Positions 50,037 through 60,116 of a stretch of 64,000 nt of DNA are shown piece by piece (position 1 is the first letter of the stretch; each line of letters begins with the position of its first letter). The notes beneath the pieces are model-generated. The model saw only the letters and a program-made list of their open reading frames with translations, did not search any database and was not told where the DNA came from. A program made the translations under genes and the position numbers. Source of the DNA: a bacterium (GTDB lineage: Bacteria > Desulfobacterota > Binatia > HRBIN30 > CADEER01); contig JAUIGL010000002.1 in the NCBI GenBank assembly GCA_030430165.1, positions 1 to 64,000 on the forward strand, read 5' to 3'.

Positions 50037-50384
50037 TCAGAGCAATGCCAGCGCTGCGCGAAGCCCCTCGTCGATGCGCTCCAGAGCGGGTGTCGACAGC
50101 CTCCCAGTGCGTTCGGTCAACTTGCCGCGGTCGAGCGTCGTGACTTGGTGGCAGAGGGCAACGCTCTCTCGGCGCAGACCCGCGGCGCCTTTGGCGAGGG
50201 GGACGGCGGTGGGGCCGCGGCGGAGCTGGCGCGGAGAAGTCGAGAGCGGAACGACGATTATCGAGCGCCAAGCCTCGACCTGATTGAAACCGTCGTGCGA
50301 GACGACCACTACCGGACGGCGTCCACTCTGCTCCGAACCGGATCGAGGCTCCAACTCGGCCCAGAACACATCACCCCGTTTCAC
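50037..50384 (-). CDS. PemK/MazF-family toxin
   Basis: A 115-residue protein: VKRGDVFWAELEPRSGSEQS, GRRPVVVVSHDGFNQVEAWR, SIIVVPLSTSPRQLRRGP and VTTLDRGKLTERTGRLS are standard for MazF/PemK endoribonucleases. The GTG start at 50384 overlaps the antitoxin stop by 4 bases. A much longer frame exists upstream but runs through the antitoxin gene and has no homology. It likely cleaves mRNA when the antitoxin is degraded. Confidence 0.88.
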   Translation of the reverse strand: MKRGDVFWAELEPRSGSEQSGRRPVVVVSHDGFNQVEAWRSIIVVPLSTSPRQLRRGPTAVPLAKGAAGLRRESVALCHQVTTLDRGKLTERTGRLSTPALERIDEGLRAALALL

Positions 50385-50644
50385 CGCTTCTGCCGCTGCC
50401 GAGCGATGTGCTCGGCGCCCGCTCGCTCCAAGCTCTCGTCCAGATCGGTCTCGCCGGCCATCTCGCGAGCGTATTCGGCGATCGACTCGTGCACGGCCAA
50501 GCGCCGCTGTTCCTGGATCCAGAATTCGATCGCCTCGCGCGCCAGCGCGGTTGCCGGCCGCCCCGAACGCGCCGACTCGGCCCGCAGTTGCTCGTGGAGC
50601 GCCCGGGGCAGCGGCACGTGCAGGTTGTGCGTAACCTTCGCCAT
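50381..50644 (-). CDS. Ribbon-helix-helix antitoxin of the PemK-type toxin
   Basis: An 87-residue protein. HNLHVPLPRALHEQLRAESA followed by RSGRPATALAREAIEFWIQE is a ribbon-helix-helix or Arc-like DNA-binding domain. The acidic C-terminus (ETDLDESLERAGAEHI) would bind the toxin. It is transcribed ahead of the toxin with a 4-base overlap. The pair is flanked by hairpin arrays D and E. Confidence 0.8.
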   Translation of the reverse strand: MAKVTHNLHVPLPRALHEQLRAESARSGRPATALAREAIEFWIQEQRRLAVHESIAEYAREMAGETDLDESLERAGAEHIARQRQKR

Positions 50645-50711
50645 GCCAACAATCTGCCATCATTTCATGGCAGACCCAAGAGCAGTCGAACCCCTGAACG
50701 ACCAACAAACC

Positions 50712-50812
50712 CGCCCCCCCATTTGGACGCGCCCCCGCGGCGGCGCTTTGGCCGCCGTCGGCAAAGCCGACGCTTTGGCCGCGCGCGAAAGCGCGCTTTG
50801 GACCGACTGGTA
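50712..50812. repeat. Punctuated hairpin array E
   Basis: TTTGGAC, a GC-rich stem (GCGCC...GGCGGCGC), TTTGGCC, GTCGGC-AAA-GCCGAC, TTTGGCC, GCGCGC-GAAA-GCGCGC, TTTGGAC. It is the direct-orientation partner of array D. It ends 3 bases before the leuD stop codon and may also end leuCD transcription. Confidence 0.85.
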
Positions 50813-50814
50813 GC

Positions 50815-51425
50815 CTAGAACCCGTCGACGTACGGCAGGTTCTTGGCGGTCTCGGCGACCTGCTCGGCACCCGCGACGAGCACGCGGGTAGCGTCCCAGG
50901 TGCCTTCGAGGAGCTGTTGGCGGATGCCGTCGGGGATGGTGATGGCGTAGCTCTCACCGTTGTAGGTCGCGGTTCGCGCCTCGACGTCGATGGTCAGGTC
51001 GTGCGCCGGATCCTCCTCGATCGCCTTCATCAAGCGTTCGATCGTCGCGGCGTCGGCGGTCGCCACCGGCATGCCGTTGGCGATGCAGTTGCCGTAGAAG
51101 ATGTCGGCAAAGGTCTCGCCGATCAGCGCCTTGATGCCCCAGCGCAGCAGCGCCTGCGGCGCGTGCTCGCGCGACGAGCCGCAGCCGAAGTTCTTGTTGA
51201 CGACGGCGACCCGGTCGCCCTTGGCGATGAACCGGGGGTCGTGCATGACGTGGTCCTTGGGCTCGCCGTCGGCGGTGAAGCGTTCATCGTGGAAGGCGAG
51301 CTCGCCGAGTCCGTCGAAGGTGATCGCCTTCATGAACCGCGCCGGGATGATGCGGTCGGTGTCGATGTCATTGCCGCGCAGCGGGATCGGTCGCCCGCTG
51401 ACCTGCTTGACCGAGACCAGTTCGC

Positions 51426-51429
<4 letters not shown>
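50815..51429 (-). CDS. leuD: 3-isopropylmalate dehydratase small subunit
   Basis: A 204-residue protein: [40 protein letters not shown] and [20 protein letters not shown] are LeuD hallmarks. With LeuC it isomerises 2- to 3-isopropylmalate in leucine synthesis. The start overlaps the leuC stop by 4 bases. A longer frame upstream is a shadow of leuC. Confidence 0.96.
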
Positions 51430-52844
<1,415 letters not shown>

Positions 52845-52977
52845 AGGGGTACCTCCGCGGACGGGACGACCGGCGAGCCGGTCGGCTCCGGGCGAATCCC
52901 GAACCCTATCGCGGACCGCTGGTCGAGTCCACGTGGGCCGGCTGGGCGGGTCGGCAGTGACGATGGGCGAACCCCTG

Positions 52978-53104
52978 GATCCCCCCTCCTTACCAAGGAG
53001 GGGGCCAGGGGGAGGTCACGCCGCGACGCAGGGAGCTTCTGCCCTCGACTTGATCGCCCTCCGGTTTACCCCCCTGAAGTCCCCCCTTGGCAAGGGGGGA
53101 CGGA
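52978..53104. repeat. Bipartite poly-C/poly-G element, copy 3 (inverted)
   Basis: CCCCCCTCCTTACCAAGGAG followed by GGGGCCAGGGGGAGGTCACG, then ~45 bases, then CCCCCCTGAAGTCCCCCC followed by TTGGCAAGGGGGGACGG. It is the inverse of copies 1 and 2. It occupies the gap between leuC and the MscS gene (52845-53229), where no gene is visible. Confidence 0.75.
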
Positions 53105-53229
53105 ATTCGGGGGTTGGGCCGGGCAGACGGTCGTTTTCCTCGTTCGTGGAGCCGACTTGGATCATAACTGGGTTTGCCAGCGGGACCGGGTCGGGGATAT
53201 GGACGCTGCAGCCAGGTTGGCGGGGGCGA

Positions 53230-54489
53230 ATGATCGATCGAATCAACGAAGCATGGCTTCACCTGATCGAGGCCGCTTCCGGATGGTTGCCGAGCGGAAC
53301 CCCGGAGCACGTCGGGCGAGCTCTGATCGTCATTGCGATAGCGACTGCCTTCTTCATCGTCTTCTGGCGTTCGGTCCGCTATTCGTTCGGCCTCTTCACG
53401 ATGAAGGTGGCGTCGCTCGAGGGGACCCGCCTCAAGCCGCTGCGCTACCAGAACGAGATCCTGCTCTCGACGCAGGAGATGATCGACTTCGCGGCGCGTC
53501 TGCTGCGCTGGCTGGGCACCGCCGTCATCCTGATCGGCCTTTATGTATACGTGCAGACGGTCCTCGGTCAGTTCCCGGCTACCGCCGGTCTGGCGCAGCA
53601 GCTGGTCGGCTACGGCGTCGGCGCGATCGAGCTCGTCTTCTGGTCGATCGTCGATTACATCCCGAGCCTGATCGTCATCCTGATCATCTTGCTGGTAGCG
53701 CGCGCCGCGGTGTCGCTGTCGCGCGTGTTCTTCGACGGGATCACGAGGCGGAGGATCCGCATCGCCGGTTTCTATCCGGATTGGGGAGAGCCGACGTATC
53801 AGCTGACCCGCGGACTGATCCTGGTTTTCGCCGCGGTCATGATCTTTCCCTACCTGCCCGGCCACGGGTCGTCGGCGTTTCAGGCGATCGGCATCTTCGT
53901 CGGCGTGCTGGTGTCGCTCGGGTCGTCTTCGGCGGTCGCCAACATTGTCTCCGGGGTGGTGCTGACCTACATGCGGCCGTTCAAGGTCGGCGACCGCGTA
54001 CAGATCGCCGACGCAGTGGGCGACGTGATCGAACGCACCACCTTCGTGACGCGTCTGCGCACGCCAAAGAACTTCGACATCACCATCGCCAACAGCCAGG
54101 TGATGAGCAACAACATCATCAACTACAGCGCCCGCGCCGCGCGCGAGGGCTTGATCCTCAACACCAGCGTGACCATCGGCTACGACGTCGCCTGGCAGAA
54201 GGTGCACGAGTTGCTGCTCGCCGCCGCCGTAGCCACCGAAAACATCAGCGAAGAACCGGCGCCCTTTGTCCTGCAGACCGCGCTCGAGGACTTCTACGTC
54301 GCCTACGAGCTCAACGCCTACACCAAGAGCGCGGCGGAGATGCCGAACACCTACTCCGAGCTCCACCGCAACATTCTCGATCAGTTCAACGCTGCCGAGG
54401 TCGAGATCATGTCGCCCCACTTCCGGGCACTGCGCGACGGAGCGGCGCCGAACATTCCCGGTCGGGCTGAGCCAGGTCGGTCGGATTAG
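53230..54489 (+). CDS. MscS-family mechanosensitive ion channel
   Basis: A 419-residue membrane protein. Hydrophobic helices lie at ~28-48, ~90-112, ~125-160 and ~195-215. The pore helix and beta domain are FVGVLVSLGSSSAVANIVSG, VVLTYMRPFKVGDRVQIADA and VGDVIERTTFVTRLRTPKNF. It would release osmolytes during osmotic downshock. ATG 53230 follows GGGGGCG; the frame runs open further upstream through the repeat element, which is not credible coding sequence. Confidence 0.9.
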   Translation: MIDRINEAWLHLIEAASGWLPSGTPEHVGRALIVIAIATAFFIVFWRSVRYSFGLFTMKVASLEGTRLKPLRYQNEILLSTQEMIDFAARLLRWLGTAVILIGLYVYVQTVLGQFPATAGLAQQLVGYGVGAIELVFWSIVDYIPSLIVILIILLVARAAVSLSRVFFDGITRRRIRIAGFYPDWGEPTYQLTRGLILVFAAVMIFPYLPGHGSSAFQAIGIFVGVLVSLGSSSAVANIVSGVVLTYMRPFKVGDRVQIADAVGDVIERTTFVTRLRTPKNFDITIANSQVMSNNIINYSARAAREGLILNTSVTIGYDVAWQKVHELLLAAAVATENISEEPAPFVLQTALEDFYVAYELNAYTKSAAEMPNTYSELHRNILDQFNAAEVEIMSPHFRALRDGAAPNIPGRAEPGRSD

Positions 54490-54492
54490 CCT

Positions 54493-54671
54493 CGAAGAAA
54501 AATAAGACCACGGATGAACACGGATCGACACGGACAAGAGAAGAGCCCAAGAGGCATTCCCGGAATCATCCCAACCCCATTTTGAATGACTTTGTCTTGA
54601 AGGATGCCCATGCCGCTCCACTCCTAAGCGCCACAGTGATTATCCGTGTTCATCCGTGGTTTCTTTTTTTG
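54493..54671. repeat. CGGATG-type inverted repeat element (F1)
   Basis: The left end is CGAAGAAAAATAAGACCACG with GATGAACACGGATCGACACGG (54508-54535). The right end is the inverse, TATCCGTGTTCATCCGTGG then TTTCTTTTTTTG (54641-54671). No gene fits between. A single half copy lies at 56147-56176. Confidence 0.75.
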
Positions 54672-54674
54672 AGG

Positions 54675-55241
54675 TTAACTCTCGCGGCGGAACTCCGCGA
54701 TCAGGCGCGCGTCGAGCTCGCCGTCGCGAGCGAAGAGCTGGTCCATACGCTCCAGTCGGTGCGACGGGGCGATCTCGCGCAGTCGCTCGACGGTGAGCGG
54801 GACCAGATCGGGGTCGGCAGCCGCGTCGATCACTTCGGCAAGCGCGACGACACGATCTCCGGTGGCCATCGTCGTCTCGACGCGGCACTCGAGCCACGCC
54901 TTGGCAGCCGAGAGGACGGGGGCGCCGCTCGATCCGGTGCGCGTGTCGAGGCCGGCAAGCTTGTCGCGGCCCCGTCCCGAGTCGAGTCCGAAGTTCCACA
55001 CCCAGTCGGCCTCGGTTTCGGTGAGCAGGTGGGCGACGAGGGCCGAGCTCTGCGCGACCAGCTCGGTGGTGTTCTGTCGCACCCCAAGTCCGACCAGGAC
55101 CCGCGGCATCGACTCGACGATCGACGCGCGCGAGACGAAGGTCGCTACCAGCCCGCCGCGCCGATCGCCTGCCGCCGCGGTCACCACCCACAGCTGGCGC
55201 TGCATCAGCGAGAACAGAGAAGCGGCCGCGTCGCGGGACAT
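54675..55241 (-). CDS. Flavin reductase-like domain protein
   Basis: A 188-residue protein. QRQLWVVTAAAGDRRGGLVA, TFVSRASIVESMPRVLVGLG, NTTELVAQSSALVAHLLTET and SGAPVLSAAKAWLECRVET match the FMN-binding split-barrel of flavin reductases. It likely binds FMN and reduces flavin, or acts as a small flavoenzyme. ATG 55241 follows the stop of the sterol-desaturase-like gene by one base (TGACATG), so translation is coupled. Confidence 0.8.
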   Translation of the reverse strand: MSRDAAASLFSLMQRQLWVVTAAAGDRRGGLVATFVSRASIVESMPRVLVGLGVRQNTTELVAQSSALVAHLLTETEADWVWNFGLDSGRGRDKLAGLDTRTGSSGAPVLSAAKAWLECRVETTMATGDRVVALAEVIDAAADPDLVPLTVERLREIAPSHRLERMDQLFARDGELDARLIAEFRRES

Positions 55242-55242
55242 G

Positions 55243-56124
55243 TCAGTGGAGGCCTGCAGCGGCGCGCGCTTGGCGCTGCCGCTCGCGGCTGGTCTGCCCG
55301 GAGCCGCTCGGGTCCCAACCGGGGGGCTGCAGGAGAAAGCCCATGATCTCGCGTCCATTCCGGGCACGGCGCAGGTCGCGGGCGATCGCGATCCACTCGT
55401 GAAAGGTCGCGCGCAGCGGGTTGTGGGTCTCGATGTTGTGGGTGATGCCGAAATCGGGTTGCTCGACTTCGGCTTCGAAGGTTCCGAAGAGCTTGTCCCA
55501 GACGATCAGCGTGCCGCCGTAGTTCTTGTCGAGGTACTGGACGTTGGCGGCGTGGTGAACGCGGTGATGCGAGGGCGTGACGAAGATTCGGCCGAAGCTG
55601 TCGAGCTGGCCGCCGAGCTCGGTGTGCGGCCAGAACTGGTAGACGAAGTTGAGCGCCAGGCAGGCGACGGCCAGCAGCGGGTCGAAGCCGACCAGGACCA
55701 CCGGCACCAGCATCAGCGGCTCGAGAAACGGCTCGACGAACGACTGGCGCAGCGAGGTGGTGTAGTTGAAGTGCCGGCTCGAGTGGTGGTTGACGTGCGC
55801 CGCCCAGCCCAAGCGCACTTCGTGCAGGATCCGGTGGTACCAATAGAAGGCCAGGTCGACGGCGACGTAGGCGGCGATCCAGACCAGCGGTCCGTCGTCG
55901 AAGCCGAGCTGGACCGGGGCGAAGCGCGCCAACCAGAACAACAACAGCAGAGCCGGCGCCCGTACCAGCGCCGAGGTGACGGCGTAGAACACGCCCATGG
56001 TCACGCTGCACAGCGAATCGCGCAGCGAATAGGCCGGGGCGAAGCCCGCCGAGCGCAGCGCCAGATCGGCGGCGAGGAGGACGGCGAACAGGGGCGCCGA
56101 GTACTGCTCGATGGTTTCGACCAT
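55243..56124 (-). CDS. Sterol desaturase / fatty acid hydroxylase family protein
   Basis: A 293-residue membrane protein with the di-iron histidine motifs in order: HRILH, HVNHHS, and HHRVHH with NVQYLDKNYGGTLIVWDKLF between the last two regions. Hydrophobic helices lie at ~10-30, ~45-70, ~82-100 and ~135-165. Such enzymes hydroxylate or desaturate lipids using oxygen. The coupled flavin reductase may supply electrons, which is inference. Confidence 0.9.
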   Translation of the reverse strand: MVETIEQYSAPLFAVLLAADLALRSAGFAPAYSLRDSLCSVTMGVFYAVTSALVRAPALLLLFWLARFAPVQLGFDDGPLVWIAAYVAVDLAFYWYHRILHEVRLGWAAHVNHHSSRHFNYTTSLRQSFVEPFLEPLMLVPVVLVGFDPLLAVACLALNFVYQFWPHTELGGQLDSFGRIFVTPSHHRVHHAANVQYLDKNYGGTLIVWDKLFGTFEAEVEQPDFGITHNIETHNPLRATFHEWIAIARDLRRARNGREIMGFLLQPPGWDPSGSGQTSRERQRQARAAAGLH

Positions 56125-56146
56125 GGGCGTGTCGGGAGTGGGTAGT

Positions 56147-56176
56147 TAACCACGGATGAACACGGATGGACACGGC
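56147..56176. repeat. Half copy of the CGGATG repeat (F2)
   Basis: TTAACCACGGATGAACACGG followed by ATGGACACGG matches the left end of element F1 (54508-54535) in the same orientation. I see no inverted partner nearby; the CAGATT-type element E3 starts 55 bases later. Confidence 0.7.
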
Positions 56177-56231
56177 GCGGGGCCGGGGTGGTCACTGCGA
56201 CAGCGTGCGCTGGACAGCCGGGGTTCCCGCC

Positions 56232-56460
56232 TTTTTTATCCACAGATTTCGCAGATTCACGCAGATTTTCGCAGTACCTCGATGCAGCGTGCGGGACCTC
56301 ACTTGTCTGGTCAGATCATCGGATTGACGGCGGAGCTCAACCAACCTTCCGAATGAGCCAGCAAGGTTTCCATTGGTTTGCTTCGTCACTGTGATCGTCC
56401 GACACGACAGCCCGACGCCGCGAGGAAAATCTGCGTAATCTGCGAAATCTGTGGATAAGA
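56232..56460. repeat. Gene-less CAGATT-type inverted repeat element (E3)
   Basis: TTTTATCCACAGATTTCGCA followed by GATTCACGCAGATTTTCGCAG, ~150 bases, then the inverse AAAATCTGCGTAATCTGCGA followed by AATCTGTGGATAAG. The ends equal those of the GxxExxY cassette at 6486-7011. The interior has no credible gene. It fills most of 56125-56515 between the divergent sterol-desaturase and SMP-30 genes. Confidence 0.75.
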
Positions 56461-56515
56461 GAGCGGAGAGCCCCGCGCGTTGGGACGCTTCGCGGAGTTG
56501 TGGTAATTAGCGCCG

Positions 56516-57358
56516 ATGGCTCGTCCCGAGGTTATTCTCGAAGATCTGGCGTTTCCCGAGGGGCCGCGCTGGCGCGATGGCAAGCTGTGGTTCTCGGACA
56601 TGCACTCGCAGCGGGTGATGACGGTCGATCCGACGGGAAACTCCGAGGTCGTGGTCGAGGTCGCCAACGATCCTTCCGGGCTCGGCTGGTTGCCGGACGG
56701 TCGGCTGCTGGTCGTCTCGATGCGCGATCGCAAGCTCTTGCGGCTCGATGGGGAAGGCCTCAGCGAGGTCGCCGACTTGAGCGCGGTCGCGACCTATCAC
56801 TGCAACGACATGGTGGTCGACTCGGTCGGCCGCGCCTACGTCGGCAACTTCGGTGCCGACTTCCAGGGTGGCGCCGAGATGGTGCCGGCCAAGCTGGCCC
56901 TGGTCGATCCCGACGGCACGGTGCGGGTCGCCGCCGAGGATCTGATGTTTCCCAATGGCTCGGTGATTACGCCCGACGGCAAGACCCTGATCGTCGGCGA
57001 GAGCTTCGCGGCTCGGCTGACTGCGTTCGACATTGCCGCCGACGGTAGCTTGTCGAATCGCCGGGTTTGGGCGGAGATTCCCGGAGCGCTTCCCGACGGG
57101 TGTTGTCTCGACGCCGAGGGTGCGATCTGGATCGCCTCGCCGATCTCCTCCGAAGTGGTTCGCGTTTGCGAGGGCGGGAAGGTGACCGATCGGATCAAGG
57201 TCGACACCCAGGCGATCGCCTGCATGTTGGGCGGCGCCGACCGCAAGACACTGTTCATTCTCACCGCGGGAACCTTGGACCCCGAAGAAGCCAAGCAACG
57301 GCGCGATGGTCGGATCGAGACGATCGGCGTCGAGGTGCCCGGGGCGGGTCTACCGTAG
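56516..57358 (+). CDS. SMP-30/gluconolactonase-family protein
   Basis: A 280-residue six-bladed beta-propeller. LAFPEGPRWRDGKLWFSDMH carries the metal-binding Glu, CNDMVVDSVGRAYVGNFG the second site, and TPDGKTLIVGESFAARLTAF the third. DGCCLDAEGAIWIASPISSE is the last typical blade. Members hydrolyse sugar or other lactones with a divalent metal; the substrate is unknown. No signal peptide is seen. The ceramidase-like gene follows 19 bases later. Confidence 0.88.
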   Translation: MARPEVILEDLAFPEGPRWRDGKLWFSDMHSQRVMTVDPTGNSEVVVEVANDPSGLGWLPDGRLLVVSMRDRKLLRLDGEGLSEVADLSAVATYHCNDMVVDSVGRAYVGNFGADFQGGAEMVPAKLALVDPDGTVRVAAEDLMFPNGSVITPDGKTLIVGESFAARLTAFDIAADGSLSNRRVWAEIPGALPDGCCLDAEGAIWIASPISSEVVRVCEGGKVTDRIKVDTQAIACMLGGADRKTLFILTAGTLDPEEAKQRRDGRIETIGVEVPGAGLP

Positions 57359-57377
57359 CTCATAGGGGGGATTCTCG

Positions 57378-58886
57378 ATGAAGAAGATATCGCGGCTGGT
57401 TGTGTGGCTGATCGCGGTCGGGGTGCTGGCCGTCGTCGGTTGCGACGGCGACGACGACGGCAAGCAGCTCGGGCCGGAAGCTCTCAATGCGGCGGCCTGC
57501 GTGCGCAAGATCACGCCGGAAGTCGACGTCAATCACAGCGACCCGATCTACCTGGCGGGGTTCGGCAACGACCGCCACGCCACCGGAGTGCACGACGACC
57601 TGTGGGCGCGTGGCGTCGTGCTCGAAGCCGACGGCAAGAAGGTCGCGATGGTGGTGCTCGACGTAGTCGGTTATTTCAACAACGAGATCGAGACCATCCG
57701 CGACTTGTTGAACGACCCCACGTTCGACTCGATCACCGTCTCGAGCACCCACAACCACGAGGGCCCCGACACCATGGGACTCTGGGGTCCCGACGAGATC
57801 ACCCCGGGGGTCGACCTCGACTACCTCGACTTCGTCAATCAGACGGTCGCCGAGTGTATCGCCGAAGCCAATGCCAACCTGCGGCCGGCGGAGATTCGCT
57901 TCGCGACCGGCGATACCATCGGCACCTCGCTTCCGCCGGAGCCCGATCTGGTCGCCGACGGCGAGATTCTGCAACACCTGTGCGTCGGCGGTGAGTTCGA
58001 TGGCAGCGGCAATTGCGTCGACGGTATCGAGGTTCTGGGAGACGACGGACCGATCCGCAACCCGACGACGCCGTCGTTTCAGCTGCGCGATCGCGACAGC
58101 GGCGAGATGCTGGCGACTCTGGTCAACTACGCCAGCCATCCCGAGGCCCTGGGCTCGAGCAATACCCTAATCACCAGCGACTTTCCCCATTACATGCGCG
58201 TCGCACTCGAGGAGCGCTTCGGCGGGTTGGCGATCTACATGAGCGCCGATGTCGGCGTACTGCAGGGTCCCCTCGACGTCTTTCTCGAGGACGAGGACGG
58301 AGAGATGGTGCCGCGCCGCAGCTTCGAATTCGCCGAGCGTATGGGCAACATTCTCGCAGAGCGCGCCGGTGACGCGCTGGCCGAGGTCGCCGCTTGGGAC
58401 GCGACTCCCGAGATCGCGGTTGCCCAGAGCGGACCGCTCACCATCGAGGTCACCAACCCGTACTTCGACCTCGCCAGTATCTTCGGCGTCTTCGGCCGCC
58501 GTCCGTTCAACCGCATCGAGCCCAGCCGCGGCGAGATCGTGACCGAGATGTCGGCGGTGCGGATCGGTCCGGCGGTCTTCGCGGTCACACCGAACGAGGT
58601 CGATCCGCAGATCGCCAACACGTACCGCGACCAGATGGGCGGCGCCGAGCACAAGTTCGTGATCGGGCTCGGCAACGACGAGGTCGGCTACCAAATGCCG
58701 GAAGCGAAATACAATCCCGGCTGCTTCTTGTGTTTTCTCGAGAACGTCGACCGCCCGGATCCCGAGGGAATCTGCCCCGGCGAACAGTGGAACGACTGCG
58801 GCACGGTTTTCATGAACAACATCGGCCCGGCCGTCGATCCGGTTCTCCAGGGAGTCATGAGCGATCTGCTCGCTGATCTCCAGTAG
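57378..58886 (+). CDS. Neutral ceramidase-like lipoprotein
   Basis: A 502-residue lipoprotein (signal to VVGC, Cys22, then DGDDDG). ACVRKITPEVDV and PIYLAGFGNDRHATGVHDDL match the N-terminus of neutral/alkaline ceramidases. The zinc-binding SSTHNHEGPDTMGLWGPDE is clear. VNYASHPEALGSSNTLITSD adds another His ligand. True ceramidases are longer (~650) and have a C-terminal Ig-like domain absent here, so an amidase of related type is equally possible. Confidence 0.75.
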   Translation: MKKISRLVVWLIAVGVLAVVGCDGDDDGKQLGPEALNAAACVRKITPEVDVNHSDPIYLAGFGNDRHATGVHDDLWARGVVLEADGKKVAMVVLDVVGYFNNEIETIRDLLNDPTFDSITVSSTHNHEGPDTMGLWGPDEITPGVDLDYLDFVNQTVAECIAEANANLRPAEIRFATGDTIGTSLPPEPDLVADGEILQHLCVGGEFDGSGNCVDGIEVLGDDGPIRNPTTPSFQLRDRDSGEMLATLVNYASHPEALGSSNTLITSDFPHYMRVALEERFGGLAIYMSADVGVLQGPLDVFLEDEDGEMVPRRSFEFAERMGNILAERAGDALAEVAAWDATPEIAVAQSGPLTIEVTNPYFDLASIFGVFGRRPFNRIEPSRGEIVTEMSAVRIGPAVFAVTPNEVDPQIANTYRDQMGGAEHKFVIGLGNDEVGYQMPEAKYNPGCFLCFLENVDRPDPEGICPGEQWNDCGTVFMNNIGPAVDPVLQGVMSDLLADLQ

Positions 58887-58914
58887 CATACCGGGGCGAG
58901 TCGGATCGCTTCTC

Positions 58915-59988
58915 TTGCTGGCGGTGTCGGCGGCCTCGCTTGGGCCGCCGGCGTCGCTTGGCCATGTCGTCTACGGCAGGCGCACGCTCAGCGACTGGAC
59001 CGCCGGGTCGCGCGTCATCGCCGTTGCTCGGATTGCCTCGCCGCTGCAGGTTTGGAGCGCGCCCGACGGTTCCGATCACCAGGAGTACTTCTCGGTCGAG
59101 GTGGTCGAGCCGCTCGCCGGGACGCTGCCGTCCACCTCGCTCGATGTATTTCCCCACGCCGAAGGCGAGCCCCGGCTGCGGGTGGGGGCGACGATGATTC
59201 TGTTCCTCGACCCAACCGCCGAAAGGGCCGAGTTTGCCCATCTCGCCGGCCGTTTTCCCTACTTCACCGCCCAGGGTGCGGGCCAGGAGTGGATCTTCGA
59301 CTCGATCCGGCGAGAGATTCCCGACGCCGTGCTCGCCTGGAGACGTGTGCAGCGAAACGGCGGCGCCTACGCCGAGCGGCGAGATCTGGTGCTGGCCCAG
59401 CTCGAATCGCCGGAGCCGCTCCTGCGCGCGGATGCGATATTCGAGCTGACCCGCCTGCGGTCGGCGCCCGAGATGGCCGCCGACGAGAACCTGCAGAAGC
59501 GACTGGCGCTGCTGGTGGCGAGCCAGCGTATCGAGATTCCGCGTCGTCTCGCCCTGATCAAGATCCTCGAAGGGCTCCCCGGCTACGACGCTTCGACGGC
59601 GCTGCTCGACCTCGCCGGCGGCGACCTGACGAGTGCCGACCGGATCGCAGTGATTCGCTCCTGCCGCGGTTCGGATGATTCCCGCGTTCTCGCGTGGCTG
59701 GCGGCTCAGCTCGACTCACCCGAAGCGCCGGTTCGCGCGGCAGCTCTGACCGCGCTGGCATCTCCGCAGGGCGCGCCGCTGGCCGATCGAATCGCGCGCG
59801 CGGCCGCCGATCCCGACCAACGGGTTGCGCGCGCCGCGGTCGCCTCCCTGGCGACGATCGCGACACCCGCGGCTCTGGCGCGGCTCGAATCGATTGCCGC
59901 CTCCGACGCGCCGGTGGCGCCGCAGGCGGCGGCGCGCTTGCGCCGGGTGCGGCGGGGGCAGAATGATAGGAGCGCTTCACCGAAATAG
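58915..59988 (+). CDS. HEAT-repeat protein with N-terminal signal
   Basis: A 357-residue or slightly longer protein. The C-terminal half has HEAT-type helical repeats (LLRADAIFELTRLRSAPEMA, APVRAAALTALASPQGAPLA, DQRVARAAVASLATIATPAA). The N-terminal ~120 residues form a beta-rich region. The first codon is unclear: TTG 58915 and GTG 58924 lie inside a hydrophobic stretch, while upstream in-frame residues PGRVGSLLLL would complete a signal peptide. No ATG exists, so a rare start (CTG 58873 or ATA 58888) is possible. Function unknown. Confidence 0.65.
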   Translation: MLAVSAASLGPPASLGHVVYGRRTLSDWTAGSRVIAVARIASPLQVWSAPDGSDHQEYFSVEVVEPLAGTLPSTSLDVFPHAEGEPRLRVGATMILFLDPTAERAEFAHLAGRFPYFTAQGAGQEWIFDSIRREIPDAVLAWRRVQRNGGAYAERRDLVLAQLESPEPLLRADAIFELTRLRSAPEMAADENLQKRLALLVASQRIEIPRRLALIKILEGLPGYDASTALLDLAGGDLTSADRIAVIRSCRGSDDSRVLAWLAAQLDSPEAPVRAAALTALASPQGAPLADRIARAAADPDQRVARAAVASLATIATPAALARLESIAASDAPVAPQAAARLRRVRRGQNDRSASPK

Positions 59989-60116
59989 CAGGCAGAGCTG
60001 CCCGCCGCCCGCGTCGCAGTTCGGGGGTTGGCAATCTGGGGTGTTACCGGGCTATTCTCGGCGGCTGCGACTCGAAAGACCGGCGCTCGTGTAGTGCGGG
60101 AGGTAGACAAAGGACA

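Noticed and set aside
50385..50957. N-terminal extension of the PemK-type toxin frame
   Set aside because: It runs in another frame through the complete antitoxin gene and a hairpin array. The toxin fold begins exactly at GTG 50384.
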